Below are positions 34,493-42,166 of a stretch of 64,000 nt of DNA, one piece after another. The stretch comes from Congzhengia sp045635085. Its GTDB lineage: Bacteria; Bacillota; Clostridia; UBA1381; UBA9506. Position 1 is the first letter of the stretch. Every line of letters starts with the position of its first letter. Both the position numbers and the translations under genes were made by a program. Under the pieces are notes generated by a model. The model did no database searches. It worked only from the letters and a program-made list of their open reading frames with translations, and was not told the DNA's origin. The DNA is taken from assembly GCA_045635085.1 (NCBI GenBank), contig JAZRBM010000004.1, positions 186,001-250,000 of the forward strand. The letters run 5' to 3'.

Positions 34493-35260
34493 ATGAAGAT
34501 GAAAAAGATTTTAAGCGCAGGTTTGGCAGTAATGATGATTGCTACAATGGGTACATCAGTATATGCTACAGAATTAACAGGTGATATGTTAGCTGACGAT
34601 GCTAAATTAGACATCGTAGCAGGTACATATGATGGTGCAGAATATTACTCTGTTGTTGGTACAGTTGATAGTGGTGCACAGGATGCTTCTTCAGTAGTTG
34701 TAGTTGATGCAGAGGCTACTCAGTTCAAAGTAACAGTTCCAATCGCTTTGCACGTAGCTCAGGATGCAAATGGTGATAAGACTTATGAAGATGCTATGGG
34801 TGAAGATTTAACAGGTGCAGCAAAAGTTATCAACGAATGTAATTTAGGTCAGGTTAGAATTGAAAAAGTAACAGTTGTTCCTACAACAGGTTATACAATT
34901 TCTGATTTCAATGCGGATTATGCTAATATGAAAGTTAATAGCAAAACATTTGGTTTCAAAATCAATGGTGTAGAAGTTGAAACAGACGGTACTGTAATTG
35001 CTGCTTCTGCTACTGAAAATGTAATTGCATCAACAGTTGCAGACGAAGCTGATGGTAAAACAGACGTTGAAAGAATATATGCTGATTACAACTTTGATTT
35101 ATCAAATGCAGAAACAGATAGTTTAGAAGGTGCAGAGTTCCCTGTAATAGCAAGTGGTTCTGTATTACCTATCGACTATGAAGCTAAATTACCTGCTTTC
35201 AGTTCAGCAATTTCTGACGTAGTTTATGGCGGTGTAGTTTTCGTAATTAACTTCAACTAA
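34493..35260 (+). CDS. Short secreted protein, candidate major fibre subunit
   Basis: The 255-residue protein starts behind AAGGAGG. It has a classic signal peptide (ILSAGLAVMMIATMGTSVYA). Residues about 60-255 are homologous to the last 145 residues of the BspA-like protein: F-VTVPI, NEC-LG-V-IEK--VV, DFNADY-NMK, INGVEVETDGT, YEAKLPA. The protein is acidic, lacks lysine-rich repeats and has its own promoter, a 5' stem-loop and a strong terminator, all consistent with high expression. Codon choice looks slightly more GC-using than in neighbours. I infer a major subunit of a SipW-dependent surface fibre; a secreted matrix protein is the alternative. Confidence 0.7.
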   Translation: MKMKKILSAGLAVMMIATMGTSVYATELTGDMLADDAKLDIVAGTYDGAEYYSVVGTVDSGAQDASSVVVVDAEATQFKVTVPIALHVAQDANGDKTYEDAMGEDLTGAAKVINECNLGQVRIEKVTVVPTTGYTISDFNADYANMKVNSKTFGFKINGVEVETDGTVIAASATENVIASTVADEADGKTDVERIYADYNFDLSNAETDSLEGAEFPVIASGSVLPIDYEAKLPAFSSAISDVVYGGVVFVINFN

Positions 35261-35332
35261 TATTCAGTTGAAAACAAAGTATTTATAGTTAAAGAGAGAT
35301 ACTTCAATAAATAATTTATAAAATAAGTGTAG

Positions 35333-35360
35333 TATGAGGTAGAGTAAAATCTACCTCATA
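35333..35360 (+). terminator. Terminator after the short secreted protein gene
   Basis: TATGAGGTAGA (35333-35343) pairs with TCTACCTCATA (35350-35360), followed by TTATTTTG. Confidence 0.9.
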
Positions 35361-35426
35361 TTATTTTGCTCAAATCGTTGACTAATAAAGAAAGGTACGA
35401 TAGAATTAAATTAGATGGTGTATTTT

Positions 35427-35604
35427 ATGATTAATTTAAAAGACTACATATTAGAGCCTATTAGGTTTCAGATAAATGGTAGAAAACACTAATATAAAGT
35501 GGATAGTCATAGGCAATAATTTTACTTGTATCCCATTAGGTTGTATGGGAGTATTAAAAAACAGAAATGGAATTATTGAAATAGATTATTCAGAAAAATG
35601 GTAA
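35427..35604 (+). other. Two overlapping small frames, possible broken gene
   Basis: ATG 35427 (GGTG upstream) encodes 21 residues (MINLKDYILEPIRFQINGRK, H). An overlapping frame from ATG 35476 in another phase encodes 42 residues ending GIIEIDYSEKW at 35604. Joined by a frameshift they would make one protein of about 60 residues. The second frame lacks a ribosome-binding site, so this may be a decayed or frameshifted gene, or two unrelated small frames. Confidence 0.3.
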
Positions 35605-35621
35605 GCCAGGAGGATACTAAT

Positions 35622-35867
35622 ATGAATGAAAATATGATTGATGCTTTGCATAAAAATGGTATGCTTTATTTTCTTTTAGGCTCTATAATAAGTGCAGACA
35701 GTATTTTTTCAAAAGAAGATGCGGAAAACTCTATGAAAACTTTAACAAAGATTGAAAAAGAGTTAAAAAGTTCTAAATTAAATGATACTGAGAAAACAGA
35801 ATATACTGATATGATAAAGAAGTGTTATGGAGTATTAGAGGATGAATTAAAAAAATATAATAAATAA
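35622..35867 (+). CDS. Unknown helical 81-aa protein
   Basis: ATG 35622 lies behind AGGAGG. The product (MNENMIDALHKNGMLYFLLG, then SIISADSIFSKEDAENSMKT) is helical and charged, with a heptad-like C-terminal part (IEKELKSSKLNDTEKTEYTD). It might form a small helical bundle. It is followed by a terminator at 35895-35915. No family recognised. Confidence 0.5.
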   Translation: MNENMIDALHKNGMLYFLLGSIISADSIFSKEDAENSMKTLTKIEKELKSSKLNDTEKTEYTDMIKKCYGVLEDELKKYNK

Positions 35868-35894
35868 AAAATTATAAACTTTTTTTAAGGCTAT

Positions 35895-35915
35895 AGAGAG
35901 GACAAAAACCTCTCT
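35895..35915 (+). terminator. Terminator built from the TATAGAGAGGA 11-mer
   Basis: AGAGAGG (35895-35901) and CCTCTCT (35909-35915), followed by TTTTC. The left arm is part of a copy of the repeated 11-mer (35892-35902). Confidence 0.65.
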
Positions 35916-35996
35916 TTTTCTTTGTCATTACTGAAAATCTAAAATTATGGAGAGGACAGTTATAAAATAGTCAATAACATAAATATTTTTATTTTA

Positions 35997-36125
35997 ACAT
36001 AAATTATAGCATGTGTTAGCTATAATTAATAAGAGGATAATATACTATATGATAATAATATATAATATTACTACAATAACAATAAAGTTAAAGAACCTAA
36101 ACAACCAAAATACCCTTGCATCCTC
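35997..36125 (+). repeat. Long-range direct repeat A, copy 2
   Basis: ACATAAATTATAGCATGTG followed by TTAGCTATAATTAATAAGAG, with CCCTTGCATCCTC 116 bases after the start, matches 3833-3961 in sequence and spacing. The flanking 35950-35966 also shares GACAGTTATAAAA with the first copy. An 80-codon frame over the region has no ribosome-binding site and is not accepted. Confidence 0.6.
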
Positions 36126-36524
36126 CTGTCTTCGACCATTTAGGTGTGGTTTGGTGCCAGAGTGTCAAGAATGCCAGAGTGCCAATAGAATGAAGTTAGG
36201 TAAACAGGAGCAAGATAGCCAGGAGTGGTTTTTGTATTTTGGTTGTAATAAGTAATGTTATTTAATAAAGTTGGTTGGTAGAATAATCACATAAGATTAT
36301 CCTCTCTATAATCTCCTATAGTTATTATTTATAAAATTACATACTAATACCACATCAACCAACATTTACTAATTCTTGAAGATAAGGGGGCGCTTTTGTA
36401 GCGCCCCCTTATCTCGTATAAATAGAGTGAGAGAATGGTTTATGGAATGAAAAAATTATGTATAGAATAACAGAAGCACCCACACTTAATCGTATGGGTG
36501 CTTCTTATTTGTATGAGGATTTGA
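36126..36524. other. Gene-free stretch with hairpins
   Basis: GATAAGGGGGCGCT (36381-36394) pairs with AGCGCCCCCTTATC (36400-36413). A second stem, AGAAGCACCCA (36472-36482) with TGGGTGCTTCT (36495-36505), lies 19 bases beyond the end of the minus-strand peptidase gene and may terminate it. A reverse copy of the 11-mer (TCCTCTCTATA) is at 36300-36310. No gene is seen. Confidence 0.55.
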
Positions 36525-37439
36525 TTAAATTGATTTTAATAGTGAAGTAAACTCATCAGATTTAGTCCACTCTCTTGCTTGGTAAGCCCTTACAGCAAGA
36601 AGTGGGTGGCTATCATTTCGTGTAAGCCAATACTCTAATGCTTTGTTAATCTTCTTATCGTCAGTCATTCCAATATATTCTTCTGCTTGGTTAATAAATA
36701 ATTCTCTATCTATATCTAAATCAATATGGGTAGTTCCACCTGCAAGTCTCATCATAGTTTCAATAACAGGGTTGGCATCTTCACAACAAATGGCAGCAAC
36801 TCTATCAGCAGACAGTTCACTACATCTCAACCAATGGTAAAATGCTAATTCAAGAGTACTGTCAACAGTCGTGGTAATAAGACCACCAATAAGGGTTTTA
36901 TTTAAGATATTTTCAAGTTTGTGCATACCCATATGACCTCCATCAAGAATGAATGTTCCTATGGTATGGTAAAGCACGTGTTTACAAGCAATATGCCCAC
37001 ATTCGTGAGCGAGGACAGCATATATTTCATCGTCCTCTAAACATTCAAGTAATCCAGAATGAATGGTAATAGTAAACTTTTCAGTTCCATAAGTATAGGC
37101 ATTAGGTTCTCTATCTAATTTCAAGTATATTTCAGGCATATCAATACCTATTTTGGTACATATACTTTTAACCATATAATAGATTTTAGGCATCTGTTTT
37201 TCTGTTATATGTATTTTATTTGACATATCAATAATACGTCTTTGTGGTTCATTCATAATCGATAGTATTTTGCTACAAGCCTTATCAAATAGTGGTATTG
37301 CTTTAAGTGCGGCTAAAGCTGCTCTATCAGTTTTATGAATATATTTCTCACAATCAATAGGAGTGGTAATTCTACTATTCTTTGCAACTATGTTTTTAGT
37401 CCATTTTTTGCTTTTATAAGTTCTTAAAAATTGTTTCAT
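36525..37439 (-). CDS. M48-family zinc metallopeptidase
   Basis: The 304-residue protein carries AVLAHECGHI (HExxH, H145-H149) and the third ligand in CSELSADRVA (E208), the layout of M48 (HtpX/Ste24/BepA-like) peptidases. It lacks the membrane helices of HtpX and has no signal peptide, so it appears cytosolic. The start taken is ATG 37439; TTG 37454 would add five residues, and neither has a strong ribosome-binding site. It lies 25 bases after a membrane-anchored protein gene in a two-gene minus-strand operon. Substrate unknown. Confidence 0.85.
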   Translation of the reverse strand: MKQFLRTYKSKKWTKNIVAKNSRITTPIDCEKYIHKTDRAALAALKAIPLFDKACSKILSIMNEPQRRIIDMSNKIHITEKQMPKIYYMVKSICTKIGIDMPEIYLKLDREPNAYTYGTEKFTITIHSGLLECLEDDEIYAVLAHECGHIACKHVLYHTIGTFILDGGHMGMHKLENILNKTLIGGLITTTVDSTLELAFYHWLRCSELSADRVAAICCEDANPVIETMMRLAGGTTHIDLDIDRELFINQAEEYIGMTDDKKINKALEYWLTRNDSHPLLAVRAYQAREWTKSDEFTSLLKSI

Positions 37440-37464
37440 ATCTGGTATTTCCAATCTTTTTTAT

Positions 37465-38007
37465 TTATTCATTGTATAAAACTAATTCGTATTTTCTGCC
37501 TTTTTTCAAGTCGTAGGTATGTATACTTTCTTTTTCAAACTTCTCTCCAACAAGTAATTCAGGTGGGAATACTGCACCACTATCTACAACAATAGATTTA
37601 TCTTCTTGGTCGTATATTTTCCAATGAATAGGGCCATTATCATTACTGCTCTCACCATCTTTGTCAAAGGTCTTAACACCTGAAATATAAATGGTAGTTG
37701 AGTAATCTTCAAGTGCCCAATTATATTCTGCCTCATATTCAATATTGGTAATGCTATAAGTATTTCTTACCTTACCAGAACTTCTTAAACTTGACACTTC
37801 AATAGGTGTTGTGGGTAATTTAATTTCAATTTTACCATTTGCTTTCTGTTCTTGCTGAACTTGTTCCATAACTTCTGCTTGGTAATTCTTATCAACATTC
37901 TCATTGGTATCTCCACCAAACATTGAAACAACCTTTATAATTGCAACAATAAGCATAGCAGCACCAAAACCAACAGATGCCAATATCTTCTTTTGTTCGT
38001 CAGTCAT
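37465..38007 (-). CDS. Membrane-anchored extracytoplasmic protein
   Basis: The 180-residue protein starts at ATG 38007 behind AAGGAG. It has a short cytoplasmic N-terminus, one membrane helix (ILASVGFGAAMLIVAIIKVV) and an outer domain with a strand-rich part (YSITNIEYEAEYNWALEDYS, then TIYISGVKTFDKDG), like an FxLYD or immunoglobulin-like fold. It is the first gene of the operon with the M48 peptidase. A shared role in handling secreted proteins is possible but not shown. Confidence 0.6.
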   Translation of the reverse strand: MTDEQKKILASVGFGAAMLIVAIIKVVSMFGGDTNENVDKNYQAEVMEQVQQEQKANGKIEIKLPTTPIEVSSLRSSGKVRNTYSITNIEYEAEYNWALEDYSTTIYISGVKTFDKDGESSNDNGPIHWKIYDQEDKSIVVDSGAVFPPELLVGEKFEKESIHTYDLKKGRKYELVLYNE

Positions 38008-38752
38008 TTCTATTTCTCCTTGCCTTTATTTTACATTTTATGATATCAATTATATCAAAAAAGGTTGTTAAAGTCAATTAAATGGAGTATTTTAGGCACT
38101 TTGCATTAGGAATAATTATATATGGGTAAATCTATAGAGAGGACAAAGATTTTCACCAAACTTTTTCTAATCGTAGTTTAGTCAGTAGTGATAAGGGTTT
38201 TGAGCATTCACCAAACACTAAAAATCAACCTCAATTCTTACTTTTCCTTGTTATTACTACATTTCTTGATTTATCAGCAATAACACAGAAAACAAGCATA
38301 GGTAACATTTTTCTTTTAAAAAAAGGTAATGAAAGTTTAAAAAAGTAATATTTTTCTAAAGCAAAAGGTAATATAATTTTCATCCTTCCTCTTCCTCTCT
38401 ATAATCTTCTTTTATTTCTTATAAAATCAGATATATGGGGGCGCTCTTAAGAGCGCCCCCTATTAAAGTCGTATGGTGAGTGAAGGGTGATTGAATGATG
38501 TGTGATGTATAGTGTATGAGTGATTTGGTGATTAAGAGAAATGGTAAATCATTATAAAAGATTGAAATGGTAATAAATTAGATTACAAGAAAATGGTTAT
38601 AGAGAGGGAAATTATTTAAACCCTAAATTATGCAAAATAATTTAGGTTATAAAAATAGTCGTATGTTTATAGTTGTAGATATTATTGGTATTATAAGAAT
38701 AATTTTTTATCAAGGTCATGTAAAAATGGTAAGGGACAGTTATAAGGAGCAA
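38008..38752. repeat. Gene-free stretch with direct repeat B and hairpin
   Basis: TTCCTTGTTATTACT (38244-38258) and the 43-bp block at 38332-38374 repeat 12721-12735 and 12781-12823, the block exactly. GGGGGCGCTC (38437-38446) pairs with GAGCGCCCCC (38451-38460) around TTAA. Copies of the 11-mer lie at 38133-38143 (plus) and 38393-38403 (minus), and a G variant at 38598. CTAAATTATGCAAAATAATTTAG near 38623 is a further dyad. No gene is seen. Confidence 0.55.
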
Positions 38753-38781
38753 AGGACAGTTTAAATTATATTAAGTATAAG
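38753..38781 (+). promoter_or_regulatory. Promoter of the GGACA/AAGTATAA type
   Basis: AGGACA (38753-38758), a 17-base spacer ending TTAAG, and TATAAG (38776-38781), 24 bases before the gene start region. Confidence 0.6.
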
Positions 38782-38810
38782 ATTAAAAATTGGAAAGGAG
38801 TTTGATGGTT

Positions 38811-39752
38811 ATGGCAAGGAAAATGGTATGGATAGAGCCAACAATAGAAAAGTATATCAACGATTGCATAATCGTTGATACTTCTAAAAAGAATAGATTA
38901 TCAAAAGAAATAATCGTAGAGCAGATATTAAAGACAGTAAGGTTATTTACAGTATTAGAGACAGGAAAACCACCACTTACTGATTTGGTATATAATTACA
39001 GATTGATTGAGGCCTTGCCTCAAGAAGTGGTAAAAGCAAAGAAAGGTAAGAAAGCAAAATGGTTGATAGATTTACCATTAACTTATATTTCCTTATCTCC
39101 AAAGGGTTTAAATTATTTAGAAGAATATAATGTAAGAGTTTATGAGAATAAGGGTTTAGAGAGTGTATTCGTAGATAAGATGCTAAAAAACAAAGGGTAC
39201 ATAGATAAGATTAAAGATAGTATCAATAATAGATTAATGGGTATATCTCCAAAAACAGATGTATCTACTTCTTCCCTTACCTCTCTTTCATCTCAATCTT
39301 CTTTAATAAGTCCTATTGCAGCAAATCCTGCGGATTTGCTGCCCCATATAAATGTAAGTGGAGAAATAGAGATAAAAGGGTTAAAGGAATTATTAGATAA
39401 TAAGGCTATTTCCAAAGATGAGAACCCTGAAAATCGTGTGAAATCAGATTTTCAAGGAACAAAAGAAATCAAGGAATTAAGGGAATTATCTGATAAGTCA
39501 ATTAGAGAATTGAGAAGTATCGTAGGTGAATTGAAGGACAATTTAAACAGTATGATACCAATGACAACTGATGGTATGTCTCACCCATTATATGATACCT
39601 TGACAAGAGTATATAGTTTATATTTCTTGGAGAAGAATGAAACCAATATTTATAGAAAGATAGAAACAGTAGAAAATGGTATTGCAGATGCTTATGCAAT
39701 AGTTGATTTGTTAAAGTTATTAGATAAACATTATGGTAAATTGAAGAAATAA
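38811..39752 (+). CDS. Unknown 313-aa protein
   Basis: ATG 38811 lies 10 bases after AAAGGAG; ATG 38805 (two more residues) is the alternative. The N-terminal part (RKMVWIEPTIEKYINDCIIV, ...SKEIIVEQILKTVRLFTVLE) is basic and helical. A serine-rich disordered linker (SSLTSLSSQSSLISP) follows near residue 155. The C-terminal half has coiled-coil segments (IKELRELSDKSIRELRSIVG). It is the first gene behind a strong promoter and next to the direct-repeat region, so a DNA-binding or replication role is possible but unproven. Confidence 0.5.
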   Translation: MARKMVWIEPTIEKYINDCIIVDTSKKNRLSKEIIVEQILKTVRLFTVLETGKPPLTDLVYNYRLIEALPQEVVKAKKGKKAKWLIDLPLTYISLSPKGLNYLEEYNVRVYENKGLESVFVDKMLKNKGYIDKIKDSINNRLMGISPKTDVSTSSLTSLSSQSSLISPIAANPADLLPHINVSGEIEIKGLKELLDNKAISKDENPENRVKSDFQGTKEIKELRELSDKSIRELRSIVGELKDNLNSMIPMTTDGMSHPLYDTLTRVYSLYFLEKNETNIYRKIETVENGIADAYAIVDLLKLLDKHYGKLKK

Positions 39753-39779
39753 TCATAAAACTTGAAGGGAGAAATTATT

Positions 39780-40193
39780 ATGAAAAGGATTTTAGACACA
39801 ACTGAATTAATGGTTAATGGAGAGTTATTGAAAAAAGCAATTCTTAAATATAGTGGTGTTGAGAATATAAATGATAATATTCCTGACTTCTTTACAGTTG
39901 GGTATTATCTCAAAGAATGTTATGAGTGTATAGATAAGTTCGTAGAGTTTTTTGATGACTATGCAGCAAGGGTTGAAAATGCAGATGATGAAATAAGATT
40001 ATGTGAACAGTATGCATTAGTAATAAGTAAGATAAATGATAGTTTGAAAGTATTAAATAATTTATCAGAATTAAAAGCAAATTGTGGTGAATTATTTGCT
40101 TTCAAAGTTGTTGAAGATGCTGTTATATCAGATATTTATAGTGGTATTATACTTAAATATCGTGAAACAGTATTGTTAGAGATTAAGAAATAA
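39780..40193 (+). CDS. Unknown helical 137-aa protein
   Basis: ATG 39780 lies behind GAAGGGAG. The acidic, helical product (MKRILDTTELMVNGELLKKA, then CYECIDKFVEFFDDYAARVE) has no membrane segment or catalytic motif. It is the second gene of the run starting at 38811. Function unknown. Confidence 0.5.
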   Translation: MKRILDTTELMVNGELLKKAILKYSGVENINDNIPDFFTVGYYLKECYECIDKFVEFFDDYAARVENADDEIRLCEQYALVISKINDSLKVLNNLSELKANCGELFAFKVVEDAVISDIYSGIILKYRETVLLEIKK

Positions 40194-40221
40194 GATAGAT
40201 TTAAGAAAGGATGTGTTAATT

Positions 40222-40341
40222 ATGGTAGATTATATGAATGATATGATATTAGAAAATGACGTATGGTATGAGGGTTATGATGAGATAGATAGTGATTTCA
40301 ATTATTATAATGAGTTAGGGGTTGATATGTATGAGATTTAA
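40222..40341 (+). CDS. Small acidic protein (39 aa)
   Basis: ATG 40222 follows AAAGGATG. The 39-residue product (MVDYMNDMILENDVWYEGYD, then EIDSDFNYYNELGVDMYEI) is strongly acidic and tyrosine-rich, like DNA-mimic or anti-repressor peptides, although that is only a resemblance in composition. Its end overlaps the start of the next gene by 11 bases, which suggests translational coupling. Confidence 0.5.
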   Translation: MVDYMNDMILENDVWYEGYDEIDSDFNYYNELGVDMYEI

Positions 40342-40975
40342 ACTATCAGAAACCTTTGAGGGATTTAAAAGAGAATATTGTGGAGATGGTATTGGTTATA
40401 TTGTAGAATATCAAAATGGAGATTATGATGTATTATCTGAGGAATGGGTAAAAAGGAATATAAAAAATTGTGCTAATGCAATCGTATATGACGGTGAAAT
40501 TATATCCTCAGTATCGAAAGGATTTAGTTTATGTGATTATCATTTGAATAGAAAAATAAGATTAGCAATTAGGTTCTATAGACTGCTTTCAGTATATGGT
40601 TTTGTGTTAGAGTATAAGAACTCTACTCTATATGTTGATGGTAAACCAATAAGAAAACAAGGAAATAGTTGGCTTTCAAAATCAAGTAATAGATTACTTG
40701 CAAGTGATTATTTTAATTTAAATATGGTATTAAATGCTTTGGTTTACACTTTATATACTAAACCAAGATTTCATAAGGATTATAGGATTTTAACTTTCGC
40801 CAGAGGTATGCAAGTTGGATTTATGCTCGAAGATGTATCCGCATCGTTAGATTTATCTGGAAGTATTATAGATAAATTAAATGAATATGATACTAATTTA
40901 TCAGAAGTAATCAATCCTTATACAAATGAAAAAGTGCTATGTGCGATAGATAAGAGTTGTGAAAAGAATAAATAA
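40331..40975 (+). CDS. Unknown protein, distant MKYIL-like family member
   Basis: ATG 40331 follows AGGGGTTG. The 214-residue protein is a clear paralog of the next gene: both have EEWV-[K/R]NI-N-AN-IGI/IV--GE/VF, then [N/H]-KIRLA--FY-LL and LEYKNSTLYVDGKPIR against VEYKDSVLYVNGKAIR. The N-terminal 60 residues follow the strand/EEW pattern of the MKYIL proteins at 6691-10445. Function unknown. Confidence 0.55.
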   Translation: MRFKLSETFEGFKREYCGDGIGYIVEYQNGDYDVLSEEWVKRNIKNCANAIVYDGEIISSVSKGFSLCDYHLNRKIRLAIRFYRLLSVYGFVLEYKNSTLYVDGKPIRKQGNSWLSKSSNRLLASDYFNLNMVLNALVYTLYTKPRFHKDYRILTFARGMQVGFMLEDVSASLDLSGSIIDKLNEYDTNLSEVINPYTNEKVLCAIDKSCEKNK

Positions 40976-40987
40976 GGGGTTGATATT

Positions 40988-41602
40988 ATGAATTATGTAG
41001 TAGCAGAAAGAGATGATGAAGAATTAGATATTATAGACACTCCTTGTGGCGAAAAACAATATCATATCTTGCATCAAAATGGTAAAGAAAGTTATGAAAC
41101 AGAAGAATGGGTAAGAAAAAACATTGACAATATGGGCAATATAGGAATTAAAGATGGTGTTTTCTTTGAAAAAATGTTTATTGATTTTGGTATGTTTACC
41201 TTTCTACAAAACAAGAAAATTAGATTAGCCTGTGATTTCTATTCTTTATTAAAACATAATTTTAAGGTTGAATATAAAGATAGTGTATTATATGTTAATG
41301 GTAAGGCCATAAGAAATAAATATCTTACCAAAGAAAGATTTGGAGTTTATGATTATATGGATTTAATGGAAGTACATAATGCTCTGTTGGAGAAGTTGTA
41401 TTTTAAGACCTTAAATAAAAAAGATTATATTTTTGAAATACTTAATGATGACAGATTATTAGATATAGTAAATCAGTCGTATAACATTGGTGTATCAGTT
41501 GCTTCTTTAAAAGACAGAATGCAAGGAGATGGTATTAGGGTTGAAGAAGTCATATTGGGTAATGGTGTTTCAGGAGAATTAGATTTGAAGTTAAGTAAAT
41601 AA
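40988..41602 (+). CDS. Unknown protein, paralog of the preceding gene
   Basis: The 204-residue protein starts at ATG 40988 behind AAGGGG, 12 bases after its paralog. It shares the N-terminal pattern (HILHQNGKESYETEEWVRKN, then IDNMGNIGIKDG) and the central NKKIRLACDFYSLL and VEYKDSVLYVNGKAIRN segments. The C-terminal parts have diverged. Tandem paralogs with conserved front and variable tail are a repeated theme in this element. A terminator follows. Confidence 0.55.
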   Translation: MNYVVAERDDEELDIIDTPCGEKQYHILHQNGKESYETEEWVRKNIDNMGNIGIKDGVFFEKMFIDFGMFTFLQNKKIRLACDFYSLLKHNFKVEYKDSVLYVNGKAIRNKYLTKERFGVYDYMDLMEVHNALLEKLYFKTLNKKDYIFEILNDDRLLDIVNQSYNIGVSVASLKDRMQGDGIRVEEVILGNGVSGELDLKLSK

Positions 41603-41662
41603 TTTTAGATTATTAAGGTTTAATTTATTTTATGTTATGCAGAACTAAAGAAAAAAGATTTT

Positions 41663-41692
41663 GAGTGAAAAATTATGCAAATATTTTCACTC
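41663..41692 (+). terminator. Terminator after the paralog pair
   Basis: GAGTGAAAA (41663-41671) pairs with TTTTCACTC (41684-41692), followed by TATTATTTTTTATTG. Confidence 0.75.
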
Positions 41693-41833
41693 TATTATTT
41701 TTTATTGTTGTTATATGGGTATTTATGAAAATCAAAATATAAAAGTCCTTGTTTTGTTGTTATTTCAAAACATTTATAGGTTTATATTAAAATTGATTAA
41801 AAAAATAATTTTTTTTTGTGAATTGAAAAAAAC

Positions 41834-41863
41834 TTGACTTAAGCACTTTAAGTACGGTATTAT
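41834..41863 (+). promoter_or_regulatory. Promoter of the ACGG-TAT type
   Basis: TTGACT (41834-41839), an 18-base spacer and TATTAT (41858-41863). The inner dyad ACTTAA-GCACT-TTAAGT overlaps the -35, and TACGG precedes the -10. It faces no gene for almost 600 bases; a terminator intervenes at 42081-42106. Confidence 0.65.
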
Positions 41864-41869
41864 ATCGTC

Positions 41870-42107
41870 ACAATCCAATCCACATTAAACAAACTATATC
41901 AAAAACATTCCACCTTATTACTCATTCTACAACTCCTTTTAGAGTATGGTGGGGCTGGTTAAGCCCCACCATCAAAAGAATGTATATGAGGACTGTGATA
42001 TTAAAAAGATTGGAAAAATTGTTTAGACAGAGATAAATAACCCTCTTATTTATTGTTATATCAGCATTTTCTTTGATTAAAGGCATCTCGTTTTGAGGTG
42101 CTTTTTT
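41870..42107 (+). ncRNA. Candidate small non-coding RNA
   Basis: The interval runs from the expected start of transcription behind the 41834 promoter to a terminator (AGGCATCTC 42081-42089 with GAGGTGCTT 42095-42103, then TTTT). It contains an 11-bp hairpin, ATGGTGGGGCT (41946-41956) with AGCCCCACCAT (41962-41972). No frame with a ribosome-binding site is present. The RNA would be about 235 nt. It is inferred only from signals. Confidence 0.4.
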
Positions 42108-42166
42108 CATTTGCTCATTTTAGTCTGAAACCTTACTTTTTATTGTCATTACACTATTTCAAAAAT

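Noticed and set aside
36013..36255. Open frame of 80 codons over repeat A copy 2
   Set aside because: It has no ribosome-binding site, unusual composition and covers a non-coding repeat whose other copy (3833-3961) is not open in the same way.
41922..42110. Minus-strand frame of 62 codons
   Set aside because: There is no ribosome-binding site before its start, and it runs across a hairpin and a terminator of the opposite strand.
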